Position numbers and translations under genes: made by a program | Shown here: one piece after another, positions 1-9,559 of the stretch | How positions within the stretch are numbered: position 1 is the first letter of the stretch | Layout of the letters: every line of letters starts with the position of its first letter | The notes under the pieces: model-generated | What the model saw: the letters and a program-made list of their open reading frames with translations, nothing else | Database searches by the model: none | Told to the model about the DNA's origin: nothing | DNA from: DASVFB01 sp045806505 | GTDB lineage: Bacteria > Actinomycetota > Thermoleophilia > Gaiellales > Gaiellaceae | DNA length: 18,756 bases | NCBI GenBank assembly: GCA_045806505.1 | Contig: JBJMJE010000289.1 | Location: forward strand, 1-18,756 | Reading direction: 5' to 3'

Positions 1-1260
1 TTGCGAAGACCGTTCCCGCGGTGGCGAGTCGACGCGGTGCCTACTAGGACGCCGAAGATCGTGGCGGTCGCGTCGGCCGCCGACCTCGACTTCCGCTACG
101 GGTGCACACCGGCTTGGTGGCAGTTGTGGAAGGGATTGCACGACGTCGGCGTCGACCTGATCGTCACGACCTACCGCGGCAAGGCAATCGAGTCGCCGTG
201 GTGGCGGACGGCGCCGAACCCGCTGTACCGCGAGGCCGAGACGTTCGCGCGCGCACGCGACGCGGTCGCGCGGCTGAAGGGCGACCAGTACCTGCGGCGC
301 GCGGAAGAGAGCCCGGACGACACGCGCGCCGACCGCGCCGTCCGCGAGATCGTCTGGCGGTACGTCACGCCGCGCTGGCGCAAGCATCTCGAGTCGCTGC
401 TCGAACGCGAGCGCGACGTCGACGCGGTCATTTTCTTCACCGTCCCGATGTCGCATTTCCGCGGCATTCCGTCGGTGCTGCGCGAGCGCTTCGACGTGCC
501 GGTCGTCTTCTACGACGGCGACGTGCCCATGAGCCTGCCGGAGTTCGGCGGCATGGACACCGGCTTCAACTACTACCACGGCGCGCAGCCCGAGGAATAC
601 GACCTCGTGCTGTCGAACTCCGAGGGCGGGCTCGAGCGGCTGCGCGAGCTCGGAGCGCAGCGGGCGGAGGCGGTCTTCTGGGCCGCCGATCCCGAGCTGT
701 TTCACCCGTACGACGTGGACAAGGAGTACGACGTCTTCTTCTACGGCTACGGCGACAAGTTCAGGCGCGAATGGATGGCGACGCTCGTCGGCGAGCCGTC
801 ACGGCGTTTGCCGGACACGGACTTCGCGCTTGGCGGCCGCGACTTCCGCGGCGACATCGGCGGCGCGCGGGTGATCGGCGACGTGCCGTTCAACGTGTTC
901 GCACGGGCGATCTCCGCCGCACGCGTCAACCTCAACGTCACGCGGCGCTCGCACGCGACCGTCTACGCGTCTGCGACGAGCAGGCCGTTCGAGCTCGCGG
1001 CGTCGGGCGCGGCGATCGTCTCGAATCCGGTCGACGGGATGGAGCAGTGGTTCGAGCCGGGGCGCGAGCTGCTCGTCGCGTCGACGGCGGAGGAGGCGGT
1101 CGACGCGTATCGCGAGCTGCTCTCGGATCCCGCGCAGGCGGAGGCGCTCGGAATGGCCGCGCGCGAGCGCGCGCTCGACGAGCACACCTACTCGCATCGC
1201 GCGCGGCGTCTGCTCGAGCTCATCGGCGCCGTAGCGCCGGCGGCGACAGGGAGCATCTGA
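1..1260 (+). CDS. CgeB-like glycosyltransferase (GT-B fold), possibly cut by the window edge
   Basis: This is a probable cytoplasmic glycosyltransferase that moves a sugar from an activated donor to a growing glycan; donor and acceptor are unknown. The C-terminal half resembles the CgeB/Glyco_trans_1_2 family: a Rossmann-type beta segment with DVFFYGYGDKFRREWM near residues 244-259, then SRPFELAASGAAIVSN around 327-342, followed by the family's usual GMEQWFEPGRE stretch and a closing helix of the 'AREHTY..RA..LL' type. The N-terminal half contains VVFYDGDVPMS and a YDLVLSNSEGG segment, typical of the acceptor-side domain. The frame opens with TTG at the first base of the window and has no upstream stop visible, so the true start may lie outside. 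An in-frame GTG at 37 (protein starting MPTRTPKIV) is an attractive alternative because the conserved fold begins just after it. The stop abuts the next gene's GTG directly, indicating an operon. Confidence 0.82.
   Translation: MRRPFPRWRVDAVPTRTPKIVAVASAADLDFRYGCTPAWWQLWKGLHDVGVDLIVTTYRGKAIESPWWRTAPNPLYREAETFARARDAVARLKGDQYLRRAEESPDDTRADRAVREIVWRYVTPRWRKHLESLLERERDVDAVIFFTVPMSHFRGIPSVLRERFDVPVVFYDGDVPMSLPEFGGMDTGFNYYHGAQPEEYDLVLSNSEGGLERLRELGAQRAEAVFWAADPELFHPYDVDKEYDVFFYGYGDKFRREWMATLVGEPSRRLPDTDFALGGRDFRGDIGGARVIGDVPFNVFARAISAARVNLNVTRRSHATVYASATSRPFELAASGAAIVSNPVDGMEQWFEPGRELLVASTAEEAVDAYRELLSDPAQAEALGMAARERALDEHTYSHRARRLLELIGAVAPAATGSI
1248..1253 (+). promoter_or_regulatory. Shine-Dalgarno sequence for the GT2 gene at 1261
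   Basis: AGGGAG lies 7 nt before the GTG at 1261, inside the last codons of the preceding gene. It supports the GTG as the start, with zero spacing to the upstream stop codon. Confidence 0.6.
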
Positions 1261-1980
1261 GTGCGCGCGATCGCCCTCGTGCCCGCGTTGAACGAAGAGG
1301 GCACGATTGCGGCCGTCATCGCAGAGCTGCGCGCGTTCGACTCGGAGCTCGAGATCCTCGTGATCGACGACGGCTCGCACGACCGCACTGCGGAAGTCGC
1401 GCGCCGCTCCGGCGCCAGGGTCCTCCGTCTGCCCTTCAATCTCGGCATCGGAGGCGCCGTGCAGACCGGCTTCCGGTACGCGTTCGAGAACGGATTCGAG
1501 CTCGCAGTCCGCGTCGACGGCGACGGCCAGCACGATCCGTCGCAGCTCGCGGCGGTCGTCGAACCCGTCGTCCGCGGCGATACCGACATCGCCGTTGGCT
1601 CGAGATACCTCGCAGCGCGCGGCGACGGATATCGATCGTCGGCGACACGGCGCGTCGGCATCCGCCTCCTCGCACGCGTCGTCTCGCTCCTGACGCGACA
1701 GCGGATCACGGATCCGACGTCGGGCGTCCAGGCGCTGAACCGCAAGGCGATCATGCTCTTCGCCGCGGATTACCCGCACGACTATCCGGAGGTCGAGGCG
1801 GTCGTGCTCGTCGAGCGTCACCGCCTACGGCTCGTCGAGGTGCCGATCGCGATGCGGCCGCGTACCTCCGGACGCTCGTCTATCCGCACGCTCTCGTCGG
1901 TCTACTACATGGTCAAGGTGCTGCTTGCGCTCTTCGTCGGCTCGTTTCGCCGCTATTCGACGCCACTGGAGGAGAAATGA
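1261..1980 (+). CDS. Family 2 glycosyltransferase, polyprenyl-phosphate-sugar synthase-like (DPM1-like)
   Basis: This is likely a GT-A enzyme transferring a hexose from a nucleotide sugar to polyprenyl phosphate at the inner face of the membrane. Visible motifs are the N-terminal VPALNEEGTI (residues 7-16), the nucleotide-binding VIDDGS with D36-D37, the metal-binding VDGDGQHD (D86 and D88), the TDPTSG segment near 150-155, and a basic region followed by a short hydrophobic C-terminus (YYMVKVLLALF). Its 239 residues suit the short single-domain class that lacks its own membrane domain. The next gene encodes a DUF2304 membrane protein overlapping by ATGA; such GT2/DUF2304 pairs recur in actinobacterial and archaeal glycan loci, which suggests the two form a membrane-bound unit. 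The GTG start is backed by AGGGAG 7 nt upstream. The transferred sugar cannot be read from the sequence. Assignment to the family is firm; the lipid acceptor is inferred. Confidence 0.9.
   Translation: MRAIALVPALNEEGTIAAVIAELRAFDSELEILVIDDGSHDRTAEVARRSGARVLRLPFNLGIGGAVQTGFRYAFENGFELAVRVDGDGQHDPSQLAAVVEPVVRGDTDIAVGSRYLAARGDGYRSSATRRVGIRLLARVVSLLTRQRITDPTSGVQALNRKAIMLFAADYPHDYPEVEAVVLVERHRLRLVEVPIAMRPRTSGRSSIRTLSSVYYMVKVLLALFVGSFRRYSTPLEEK
1968..1973 (+). promoter_or_regulatory. Shine-Dalgarno sequence for the DUF2304 gene
   Basis: GGAGGA precedes the ATG at 1977 by 3 nt, with a GGAGA overlapping it. It is one of the clearest ribosome binding sites in the window and fixes the start of the small membrane protein inside a much longer reading frame. 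Confidence 0.65.
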
Positions 1981-2323
1981 CCCCACTCAAAGTCTCGATC
2001 GCCGCTTCGATCGCTTCCGTGATTCTCTTGCTCGTCGTGTTCGAGCTGATTCGCAGCCGTCGCCTTCGCGAGCGCTACGCGCTTCTATGGCTACTGACGG
2101 GCGTGGTGCTGCTCGTGCTGTCCGCGTGGCGCGGCGGGCTGAACACGATCGCGGACTGGGTCGGCGTCGAGACGTACCCGCCGGCGATCCTCTTCGCGGT
2201 CGCGTCGCTCTTCATCCTCGCCGTGCTGCTGCACTACTCGACGGTGATCTCGAAGCTGTCGGACCAGAACTCGATCCTCGCGCAGCGCCTTGCGCTGCTC
2301 GAGGAGCGCATCACAGGGTCAAC

Positions 2324-2327
<4 letters not shown>
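1977..2327 (+). CDS. DUF2304 family small membrane protein
   Basis: This 116-residue protein starts at ATG 1977, inside a long open frame that is otherwise a shadow of the two upstream genes. It has three predicted membrane segments, at about residues 8-25, 35-52 and 68-88, separated by the basic loop RSRRLRERYALLW typical of DUF2304. A short amphipathic, probably coiled-coil tail (about 90-112, heptad-like ISKLSDQNSILAQRLALLEERI) completes the usual DUF2304 plan. The start overlaps the GT2 stop as ATGA and is preceded by a strong GGAGGA. DUF2304 proteins commonly sit next to DPM1-like GT2 enzymes; a role anchoring or assisting that enzyme is inferred, not shown. The stop codon shares a CTAG palindrome with the stop of the convergent GDP-fucose synthase gene. 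Confidence 0.88.
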
Positions 2328-3234
<907 letters not shown>

Positions 3235-3238
<4 letters not shown>

Positions 3239-4401
3239 TTGGTCGCCGCCGCCACGGTCGGCCTACCGGTGCTGAGCCAGTCGACGCGGCCGATCCAGCG
3301 CTCGCGGTTCCGCGCGTACCAGTCGATCGTCTTCGCCACGCCCTCCTCCCACGAGAGGAGCGGCTCCCAACCGGTCTCGCGGTGCAGCTTGTCGTAGCCG
3401 ACCCGCAACGCCATGACCTCGCTCGCACCGGGCCGCACTCGCATCTGCGTCGTCACGATTTCCCGCTCGGGCCAGTAGCCCTGTTCGCGGCCGATGCGGA
3501 GGATGAGCTCGGCCCAGTCGCGCATCGAGATGTTCTTGCCCTGGCCGTACACATAGAGGTCGCCCGGAATCCCGCGCGCTGCGACGGTGAGGTGGCCGCG
3601 CACGCCGTCGGTGCAGAAGCAGAAGTCCCGCAGTGGCTCGAGCGATCCGAGCTCGACCGTCTCGCGCTCGAGCGCCTGAGTGATGATCGTCCCCGTGACG
3701 TACCGCGGGTTCTGCCGTGGCCCGTAGTTGTTGAACATCCGCGTCACGACGCCGGGCACGCCGAACGCGTCGTGGTAGTTCATCGTCAGGAAGTCCGCCG
3801 CGACCTTCGCCGTCGCATAGATCGACTTCGGGTTGATCGGCGACCGTTCGTGGAGGATAAGGCCGCCGTCCGCGTCGAAGTCGTGATGATGCGCGACGGA
3901 TTCGTGGACGTTGCCGTACTCCTCGGAAGTCCCTGCCGTGTCGAACTTCTCGAGCTCGAGGCCGTTGTCGACGATCGACTGCAGCAGGTTGAGCGTGCCG
4001 AGCGTGTTCGCCATCACGGTCTCGTACGGCCTGTGCCAGGACTCGCCCACGTGCGCCTGCGCGCCGAGATGGAAGACGTACGGTTTGTCCGGCGCCTCGC
4101 GGAGCTCGCGGATGAGGTAGTCGATCGACGTCTTGTCCGTCAGGTCGGCGAAGTGCACCTTCAGCCGGCTCCGCAGGTGCGCGATGTTGTTGAGCGCGCC
4201 GCTCGAAGTCGCCCGGACGAAGGCGTGGACGTGGGCGCCGAGCTCGACCAGCGCGTCGGTGAGATGCGACCCCATGAAGCCGTCGGCGCCCGTCACGAGC
4301 ACGGTTCGGTCCTCGTAGTACTCCGCGAACTGCCCGCGGAGCTGCGCAAGCGCTTCGTCGGACCACACCGGAAGGTCTCTGTTTGAGTTCGCGGAAGCCA
4401 T
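3235..4401 (-). CDS. NAD(P)-dependent sugar-nucleotide 4,6-dehydratase/epimerase (extended SDR)
   Basis: This 388-residue extended SDR probably oxidises or dehydrates a nucleotide-linked hexose. It has the Rossmann motif GADGFMG at 38-44, the HLGAQAHVG block at 111-119, TSE at 158-160 in the position of the 4,6-dehydratase catalytic T-x-E, and Y195-x3-K199. The segments NNYGPRQNPRYVTGTII and LRDFCFCTDGVRG resemble the substrate-binding part of LegB-like and GDP-mannose dehydratase-like enzymes. An N-terminal extension of about 30 residues precedes the Rossmann strand, as in several such proteins, which favours the ATG at 4401. Its product gene neighbour is GDP-fucose synthase, but a clear GMD lies elsewhere in the window, so this enzyme may make a second deoxysugar. 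The substrate (GDP-mannose, UDP-GlcNAc or dTDP-glucose) cannot be decided by eye. The start codon overlaps the divergent flippase start in CATG. Confidence 0.85.
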
Positions 4402-5899
4402 GAGCGTCGAGAGCGGAAAGCCTAGCCTGCCCCTTCGCGCGAGCGCCGTCCGCAGCGGCGCCGCGACGAGCGCGTCGAGTCTTGCGGTCAGCGCCGCGGC
4501 GGCGATCGCGGGCGCCTACCTCGCGCACAAGTTCGGGCGCGATGCCGAAACCGACGGCTTCCTCGCCGCCTACAGCGTCTACTTCGTGATCGTGCTTACG
4601 GCGCAGGCGTCGCGGCTCGTGATCGTGCCGGACCTGACGCGGGCGGCGCTCGAGGGCCGGTTGCCGGCGGAGTTCGTGTCGTTCGCGACCGCTTTGCTCA
4701 CGATCGCGGTCCCGGCGACGCTGCTGACCCTCGTGCTGTCAGGCCCGATCGGCGAGGTCCTGACGGGGAGGTTGCCCGCCGAGTCGGCTTCGATCGCCTC
4801 GTCGGCGATCGTCTGGCTCGTCCCGGCGGCGTTCGCACAGATGCTCGCAGCGCTCGCCGCGAGTGCGCTTGCCGCGGGCGACAGCTACGGCGTCGCCGCG
4901 GCCGGATATGCGGCAGGCGCGATCGCAGGGCTCGTCGTGTTCGTCGCGCTGGCGGACGCGCACGGGATGGTCGCGCTCGCGTGGGGTCTCGCGCTGAACG
5001 GCGTCATCGCCGCCGGCCTGCCGCTCGCCTCGCTCGCGCGCTCGAAGCGGCTGCACGGCGAGCGCGGCGGAGGCGCGGCCATAGGTATCCGCCTCCGCAA
5101 GCTGCTCTACGCGTCGGTCATCCCGCTCGTGCTCCAGGGCATGTACGTCGTCGCGTTGCGCGGCGCGTCCGGGCTCGGCGAGGGCAACCAGACCACGTTG
5201 ACCTACGCCTACCTCTTCGGCTCGATGCTCGTCGCGGCGACCGCGACGACGCTGGCGCTCGTGTCGTCGGCGCCGCTGACGAGACGCGCGGTCGACGCCG
5301 ACGGCGCGTCGCAACACGTGCTCCACGCGTCGTGGCTCTGCCTCGTCCTGATCGGTGCCGCCGCCGGCGTCTTCGCGCTCGTCGGCGGCCGCGTCGTCGG
5401 CTTCGTCCTCGGCAGCGCGTACTCGGGCCAGGTCGGCGCCGACCTCGGGCACCTCGTGATCTACCTGTCGCTGTGGGTCGTGGCTTCGGTGGCGTTCTGG
5501 GTGACGTTCCCGCTGCTCTTCGTGCTCGAGACGCCTCGGAGGCTGGTGCCGCTCGCGCTCGTCGCGCTCGCGGTAGACATCGGCCTGTCCTTCGCGCTCC
5601 GCGCGGCATTCGAGCTCGTCGGCCTCGTGCTCGCGCTCGGCATCTCGGTCTTCCTCGTCGTCGGCGCGCTGATGGCGTTCGTCTCGACGCGCATGCTCGA
5701 GCTCACGATGACTGGCCTCGCCCGGATCGCGCTCCTCGTCGCTGCGCTCACCTTCGCCTCGTTCGGCATCGGGGAGCTCGTCGCGAACGGCTTCGCGGCT
5801 GCGGCCGTCGGCCTCATCCTGTACGTCGCGTCGCTTGCCCTCCTGCGGCCGCGCGGGCTCGTGGACGCTTGGCGCTACGCCCGCGTGCTCCACCACTGA
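4400..5899 (+). CDS. MurJ/Wzx-like lipid-linked oligosaccharide flippase
   Basis: This is a 499-residue polytopic membrane protein of the MVF/MATE-like exporter type, with about 13-14 hydrophobic segments spread along the whole chain. Near the N-terminus it shows the pattern expected of MurJ/Wzx proteins: a small-residue-rich first helix (SSLAVSAAAAIAGAYLA), then HKFGRDAETDGFLAAYSVYF, which matches the 'G...EADAF..A' loop of MurJ relatives, and then a charged loop before helix 2. A basic loop (IRLRKLLYASVIPLV) marks the middle, where the second six-helix half begins. It most likely moves the completed undecaprenyl-linked glycan across the membrane. Because it sits among sugar-nucleotide and glycosyltransferase genes, a dedicated polysaccharide flippase is more likely than the housekeeping MurJ. 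ATG 4400 is the only usable start: no in-frame ATG, GTG or TTG follows before helix 1. A weak GGAAG lies upstream. GMD follows 19 nt after its stop. Confidence 0.85.
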   Translation: MSVESGKPSLPLRASAVRSGAATSASSLAVSAAAAIAGAYLAHKFGRDAETDGFLAAYSVYFVIVLTAQASRLVIVPDLTRAALEGRLPAEFVSFATALLTIAVPATLLTLVLSGPIGEVLTGRLPAESASIASSAIVWLVPAAFAQMLAALAASALAAGDSYGVAAAGYAAGAIAGLVVFVALADAHGMVALAWGLALNGVIAAGLPLASLARSKRLHGERGGGAAIGIRLRKLLYASVIPLVLQGMYVVALRGASGLGEGNQTTLTYAYLFGSMLVAATATTLALVSSAPLTRRAVDADGASQHVLHASWLCLVLIGAAAGVFALVGGRVVGFVLGSAYSGQVGADLGHLVIYLSLWVVASVAFWVTFPLLFVLETPRRLVPLALVALAVDIGLSFALRAAFELVGLVLALGISVFLVVGALMAFVSTRMLELTMTGLARIALLVAALTFASFGIGELVANGFAAAAVGLILYVASLALLRPRGLVDAWRYARVLHH

Positions 5900-5905
5900 C
5901 GCACC

Positions 5906-5911
5906 TATCAT
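5906..5911 (+). promoter_or_regulatory. -10 element TATCAT of a leaderless promoter for GMD
   Basis: TATCAT sits 7 nt before the GTG at 5919, in the 19-nt gap after the flippase gene. That spacing puts transcription initiation at or next to the start codon, giving a leaderless mRNA. No convincing TTGACA-like -35 is seen upstream, and no Shine-Dalgarno sequence precedes the GTG. Confidence 0.5.
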
Positions 5912-5918
5912 CGGCGCC

Positions 5919-6886
<968 letters not shown>

Positions 6887-6911
<25 letters not shown>

Positions 6912-7954
6912 ACGTCGTCGTGGGCGCGCGCGCACGCGTCCCACGTGAATGCCTGCGCGCGCTCGAGGCCCCGCGCGACCCACGGCTCCGGATCGTCCAG
7001 AACCTCCTCGAGCGCCGAAACGATGTCCTCGACGTCACGCGGGTCGAACACGCGCGCAGCGTCTCCGGCCACCTCCGGCAACGACGTCACGTTCGAGCAC
7101 GCGACCGGGCAACCGCACGCCATCGCCTCGAGCACCGGCATCCCGAAGCCCTCGTACAGCGACGGAAACGCGAGGGCAGCGGCGCCCTGGTAGAGCCGGA
7201 CGAGGTCGAGGCGCGACACACGCCCGCGCGCCTCGACCCCCTGCGGCAGCGGTCGGTAGTCGCCTTCGCCGGTGAGCACGAGTCTCAGGTCGGGCCGACG
7301 CGTTCGAAGCCGGGCGAACGCGTCGAAGAGCCGGGCGTGGTTCTTGTGCGGCCACGGCCGAGCGGGATAGAGCAGATATTCACCACGCTGCACCGCGTCG
7401 TCGGGCCGAAACGCGTCGTGGTCGACCGCGAGTGGGATCGCGCGCACGTGCTCCGGCGCGAGCGCGAAGCGCTCGATGAGCGTCGACCGCGAGTGCTCGG
7501 AGATGGCGACCACGAGGCGTGAGCGACCGATCGTGCGCCCGTAGACGGCCTTGCGATATGCGAGCTCGGCACGGCCGAAGAACTCGGGCAGCTCCTCGTG
7601 CTGGAGGTCGACGACCGTCGTCGCCGTCAGCGGTGCGGAGACCGGCGGCAGCATCACGCTGAGCGGGAAGTGCAGCGCGGCGAGCGCATCGAGCTCCATT
7701 TCGCGTCGAAGCGGCCTCGGATGCAGCGCGGCGAGCGACATCGCCGTGATGCGCCCGGGCATCGTCCACGACGCGCGGTAGCGCGCGACCACCGCCGACG
7801 GCAGCCCGTCGGCGGCGTCGATCGCAATCGTCGGGACGAAGACGCGATAGCTCAGCGACCCGACTCGCGCGAGCGCGCGGCAGAGCTCGCGCGCGTACGT
7901 CTCGGATCCTCCGCTCAGTCCCGGGACGAGCGTCAGCAGGCTGATGCCGATCAC
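6887..7954 (-). CDS. GT4 family glycosyltransferase
   Basis: This is a 355-residue GT-B enzyme, probably mannosyltransferase-like, acting in the cytoplasm on a lipid-linked acceptor. The N-terminal domain has the glycine-rich acceptor motif GLSGGSETYARELCRAL (13-28). The C-terminal domain has YPARPWPHKNHARLFDAF (196-213), where most relatives read 'R..KKN', and the GT4 E-x7-E motif SLYEGFGMPVLEAMACG with E268 and E276, then the usual LPEVAGDAARVFDPRD. A central VVAISEHSRSTLI marks the domain junction. Start GTG 7954 lies 15 nt after the stop of the XRE regulator gene, so it should be read from the regulator's promoter; it is the only biosynthetic gene visible in that operon. Its end overlaps the convergent gmd gene by 25 bp. 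Donor sugar is unknown; GDP-mannose or GDP-fucose would suit the neighbourhood. Confidence 0.9.
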
Positions 7955-7969
7955 GCGGGACGCGCGGAA

Positions 7970-9145
7970 CTACGGCTCGACGCGAGCCGCCAGCTTCGAC
8001 CGCTCCAGCGCCTCGGACGCGAGCTGGTTCAGCTCGGCCGCGCGCGCGTGGTCCCCGAGCAGCGTGAGCACGTCCGCCGCGAGGACCAAGCCGTGAGCCG
8101 CGTCGGCCGGCCGAGCGTTGCGGAGCGCCGCCGCCGCTTCGCGCGCGAACGAGGCGGCCTCGTCCGCCCGGCCGAGCCGAGCCAGCAGTCGCGCCTGCTC
8201 GATTCGCAGCGTCGCAATCTCGTACGCGTCGCCGGATCGCTCGACGGCGGGATAGGTCGCATCGAGCAGCTCGAGCGCGTGTTCCGAGTCCTCGGGGTCG
8301 AGCGAGACACGCGCGAGGAGCTTGTGCGCGCGCGCAACGTACTTCGTGTGGTTCGCAAGTGCGACCGCTTCGAGCGCACGGCGGGCGTAGCGGTCTGCGG
8401 TCTGCCGGTCGCCGCGCTCCTCGCACCGGAGAGCCTGCGAACGCCACAGTCGTGCGCGCGCCAGTGGGTCGTCCGGCTCGTCGTGCGCGTCGACGACGGT
8501 GCGAAGAACATCCGCCGCTCGCTGCGGGTCGCCCGAGTCGATGAGCACATCCGCGAGCAGGACGGCGTAGCGAAGCCGCTCGAAGGTGTCCTCGCGTTGC
8601 TCGGCGCCGGCGAGCGCCTGCTCGAAGACACCGACGGCAGCCTCCAGATCGCTCAGCTGCGCGTACGCGCGGCCGAGCGGGCCCGCGACGGCGAATGCCC
8701 CCTGCGGATGCGTCTCGGCTGCCTCCTCGAGCAGCGCGACGGCTCCGCGCGCGGCGCCGATCGAATACGCGATCTCGCCGAGCCCCGCGAGCGCCCGTGC
8801 CCGAAGCGCGCGGTCGTCCGGGTCGAGCGCGGCCGTAAAGAGCCTCTCTGCCTCCAGCGTGTCGCCGAGGCCGAGCGCGACCTCCGCGTCCAGCAACGGA
8901 TCGTTCGCCGAGCCGGGGCGGCCGGATGCGAGCTCGTCGGCATCGGCGCCGAGGCGACTCGCGAGCCGGCGCAGGAGCTGGAGCGACGGGATGCGCTCAC
9001 CTTTCTCGAGCCGCGAAACGTACGCCGCAGTGCAGATGCCGCGCGCGAGCGCGCGCTGACTCAGTCCTGCGCGTTCTCGCGCTTCGCGGAGTCTCCGCGC
9101 CAATCCCGCCGCCGAGTCGACATGGTCAGACTTCTGGCGGGGCAC
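7970..9145 (-). CDS. XRE-family HTH regulator with C-terminal TPR repeats
   Basis: This is a 391-residue DNA-binding protein. Residues 15-73 form a Cro/C1-type helix-turn-helix (LREARERAGLSQRALARG, then AAYVSRLEKGERIPS). From about 85 to the end the chain is a run of helical hairpins with TPR character, rich in A, L, E and R (for example AEVALGLGDTLEAERLFTAAL and RIEQARLLARLGRADEAASFA). The architecture is like the RRNPP peptide-sensing regulators and related TPR-XRE proteins, though peptide binding cannot be claimed. It is divergent from the seven-gene glycosyltransferase operon across a 72-bp gap and is likely its regulator and its own. GTG 9145 is chosen because a TATAGT box ends 6 nt upstream, giving a leaderless transcript; an ATG at 9123 is out of frame. 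A GT4 gene follows 15 nt downstream. The regulated signal is unknown. Confidence 0.88.
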   Translation of the reverse strand: MPRQKSDHVDSAAGLARRLREARERAGLSQRALARGICTAAYVSRLEKGERIPSLQLLRRLASRLGADADELASGRPGSANDPLLDAEVALGLGDTLEAERLFTAALDPDDRALRARALAGLGEIAYSIGAARGAVALLEEAAETHPQGAFAVAGPLGRAYAQLSDLEAAVGVFEQALAGAEQREDTFERLRYAVLLADVLIDSGDPQRAADVLRTVVDAHDEPDDPLARARLWRSQALRCEERGDRQTADRYARRALEAVALANHTKYVARAHKLLARVSLDPEDSEHALELLDATYPAVERSGDAYEIATLRIEQARLLARLGRADEAASFAREAAAALRNARPADAAHGLVLAADVLTLLGDHARAAELNQLASEALERSKLAARVEP

Positions 9146-9151
9146 TTTCCC

Positions 9152-9157
9152 ACTATA
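9152..9157 (-). promoter_or_regulatory. -10 element TATAGT of a leaderless promoter for the XRE regulator
   Basis: Reading on the minus strand, TATAGT is followed by six bases (GGGAAA) and then the GTG start codon. This spacing predicts a transcript beginning at the start codon. The only -35 candidate is a weak TTAGCG about 18 nt upstream. Confidence 0.6.
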
Positions 9158-9170
9158 GGTGCCTGGTGCC
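9158..9170. repeat. Direct repeat GGTGCC-T-GGTGCC in the divergent promoter
   Basis: Two perfect 6-bp copies (9158-9163 and 9165-9170) are separated by one base, so they repeat every 7 bp. They lie directly upstream of the regulator's -10 box, within its spacer region. A third imperfect copy, AGTGCC, is at 9183-9188. This is a possible operator for autoregulation, but short G+C-rich repeats arise easily by chance. Confidence 0.35.
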
Positions 9171-9203
9171 GGAGGCGCTAACAGTGCCGTAACCGCCGAC
9201 CAC

Positions 9204-9209
9204 TAGAAT
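9204..9209 (+). promoter_or_regulatory. -10 element TAGAAT of the seven-gene operon promoter
   Basis: TAGAAT lies 8 nt before the ATG at 9218, which again points to a leaderless or nearly leaderless mRNA; no Shine-Dalgarno sequence is present. No clear -35 hexamer is seen around 9181-9187. It would drive the genes up to 16522. Confidence 0.55.
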
Positions 9210-9217
9210 CGCGTCGA

Positions 9218-9559
9218 ATGCCCGCCCCGGAGGACACGAGGGCCTCCGCGCAGGCCGGCCTCGACATCGGAGCGCTGTACGCCCGGCTGCAAAGCGAGGT
9301 CGCCCGAACGACGGGCACGGAGGGTTCGGGCTGGGCCGAGCTGCGCGATCTCGCGGAGCGGTACCGCGCGATCGGCGCCCGCGGCTCGCTTCAGCGCCAG
9401 CCCGGCGTACGCGGCGCACTCGTGCATTCGGCGAAGCGCGCGCTGCAGCCGCTGCTTGCGTGGTACGTCGAGCCGATCGTGCGCGAGCAGCGGATGTTCA
9501 ATGACGCGGCGTTGAAGCTGATCGACCTGTTGGACGAGCGGCTCGGCGAGTCCCCGTGA
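9218..9559 (+). CDS. Small helical protein with WYVEP...FN motif, stand-alone glycan-locus module
   Basis: This 113-residue soluble protein has no signal peptide or membrane segment. The first half is helical and acidic (IGALYARLQSEVA, then WAELRDLAERYRAIG). The second half reads KRALQPLLAWYVEPIVREQ and RMFNDAALKLIDLLDERL. From memory, the block 'L..WY.EP...QQ..FN' followed by an amphipathic helix is common at the N-terminus of methyltransferases and glycosyltransferases of polysaccharide loci, where it precedes the catalytic domain. Here it ends after that block and stands alone. It opens the operon, with a TAGAAT box 8 nt upstream, and its stop overlaps the GTG of the following GT4 as GTGA. 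A role as a small partner or membrane-surface adaptor for a transferase is inference. No catalytic motif is visible. Confidence 0.78.
   Translation: MPAPEDTRASAQAGLDIGALYARLQSEVARTTGTEGSGWAELRDLAERYRAIGARGSLQRQPGVRGALVHSAKRALQPLLAWYVEPIVREQRMFNDAALKLIDLLDERLGESP

Noticed and set aside
4419..4424. TAGGCT as a firm -10 promoter element for the minus-strand SDR
   Set aside because: The hexamer matches TANNNT and is 17 nt from the start codon, but there is no -35 partner and such matches occur by chance, so it was not listed as a feature.
5835..5918. Longer start for GDP-mannose 4,6-dehydratase
   Set aside because: The 28 extra residues overlap the flippase C-terminus, are not conserved in the family, and would place the TATCAT promoter element inside the gene.
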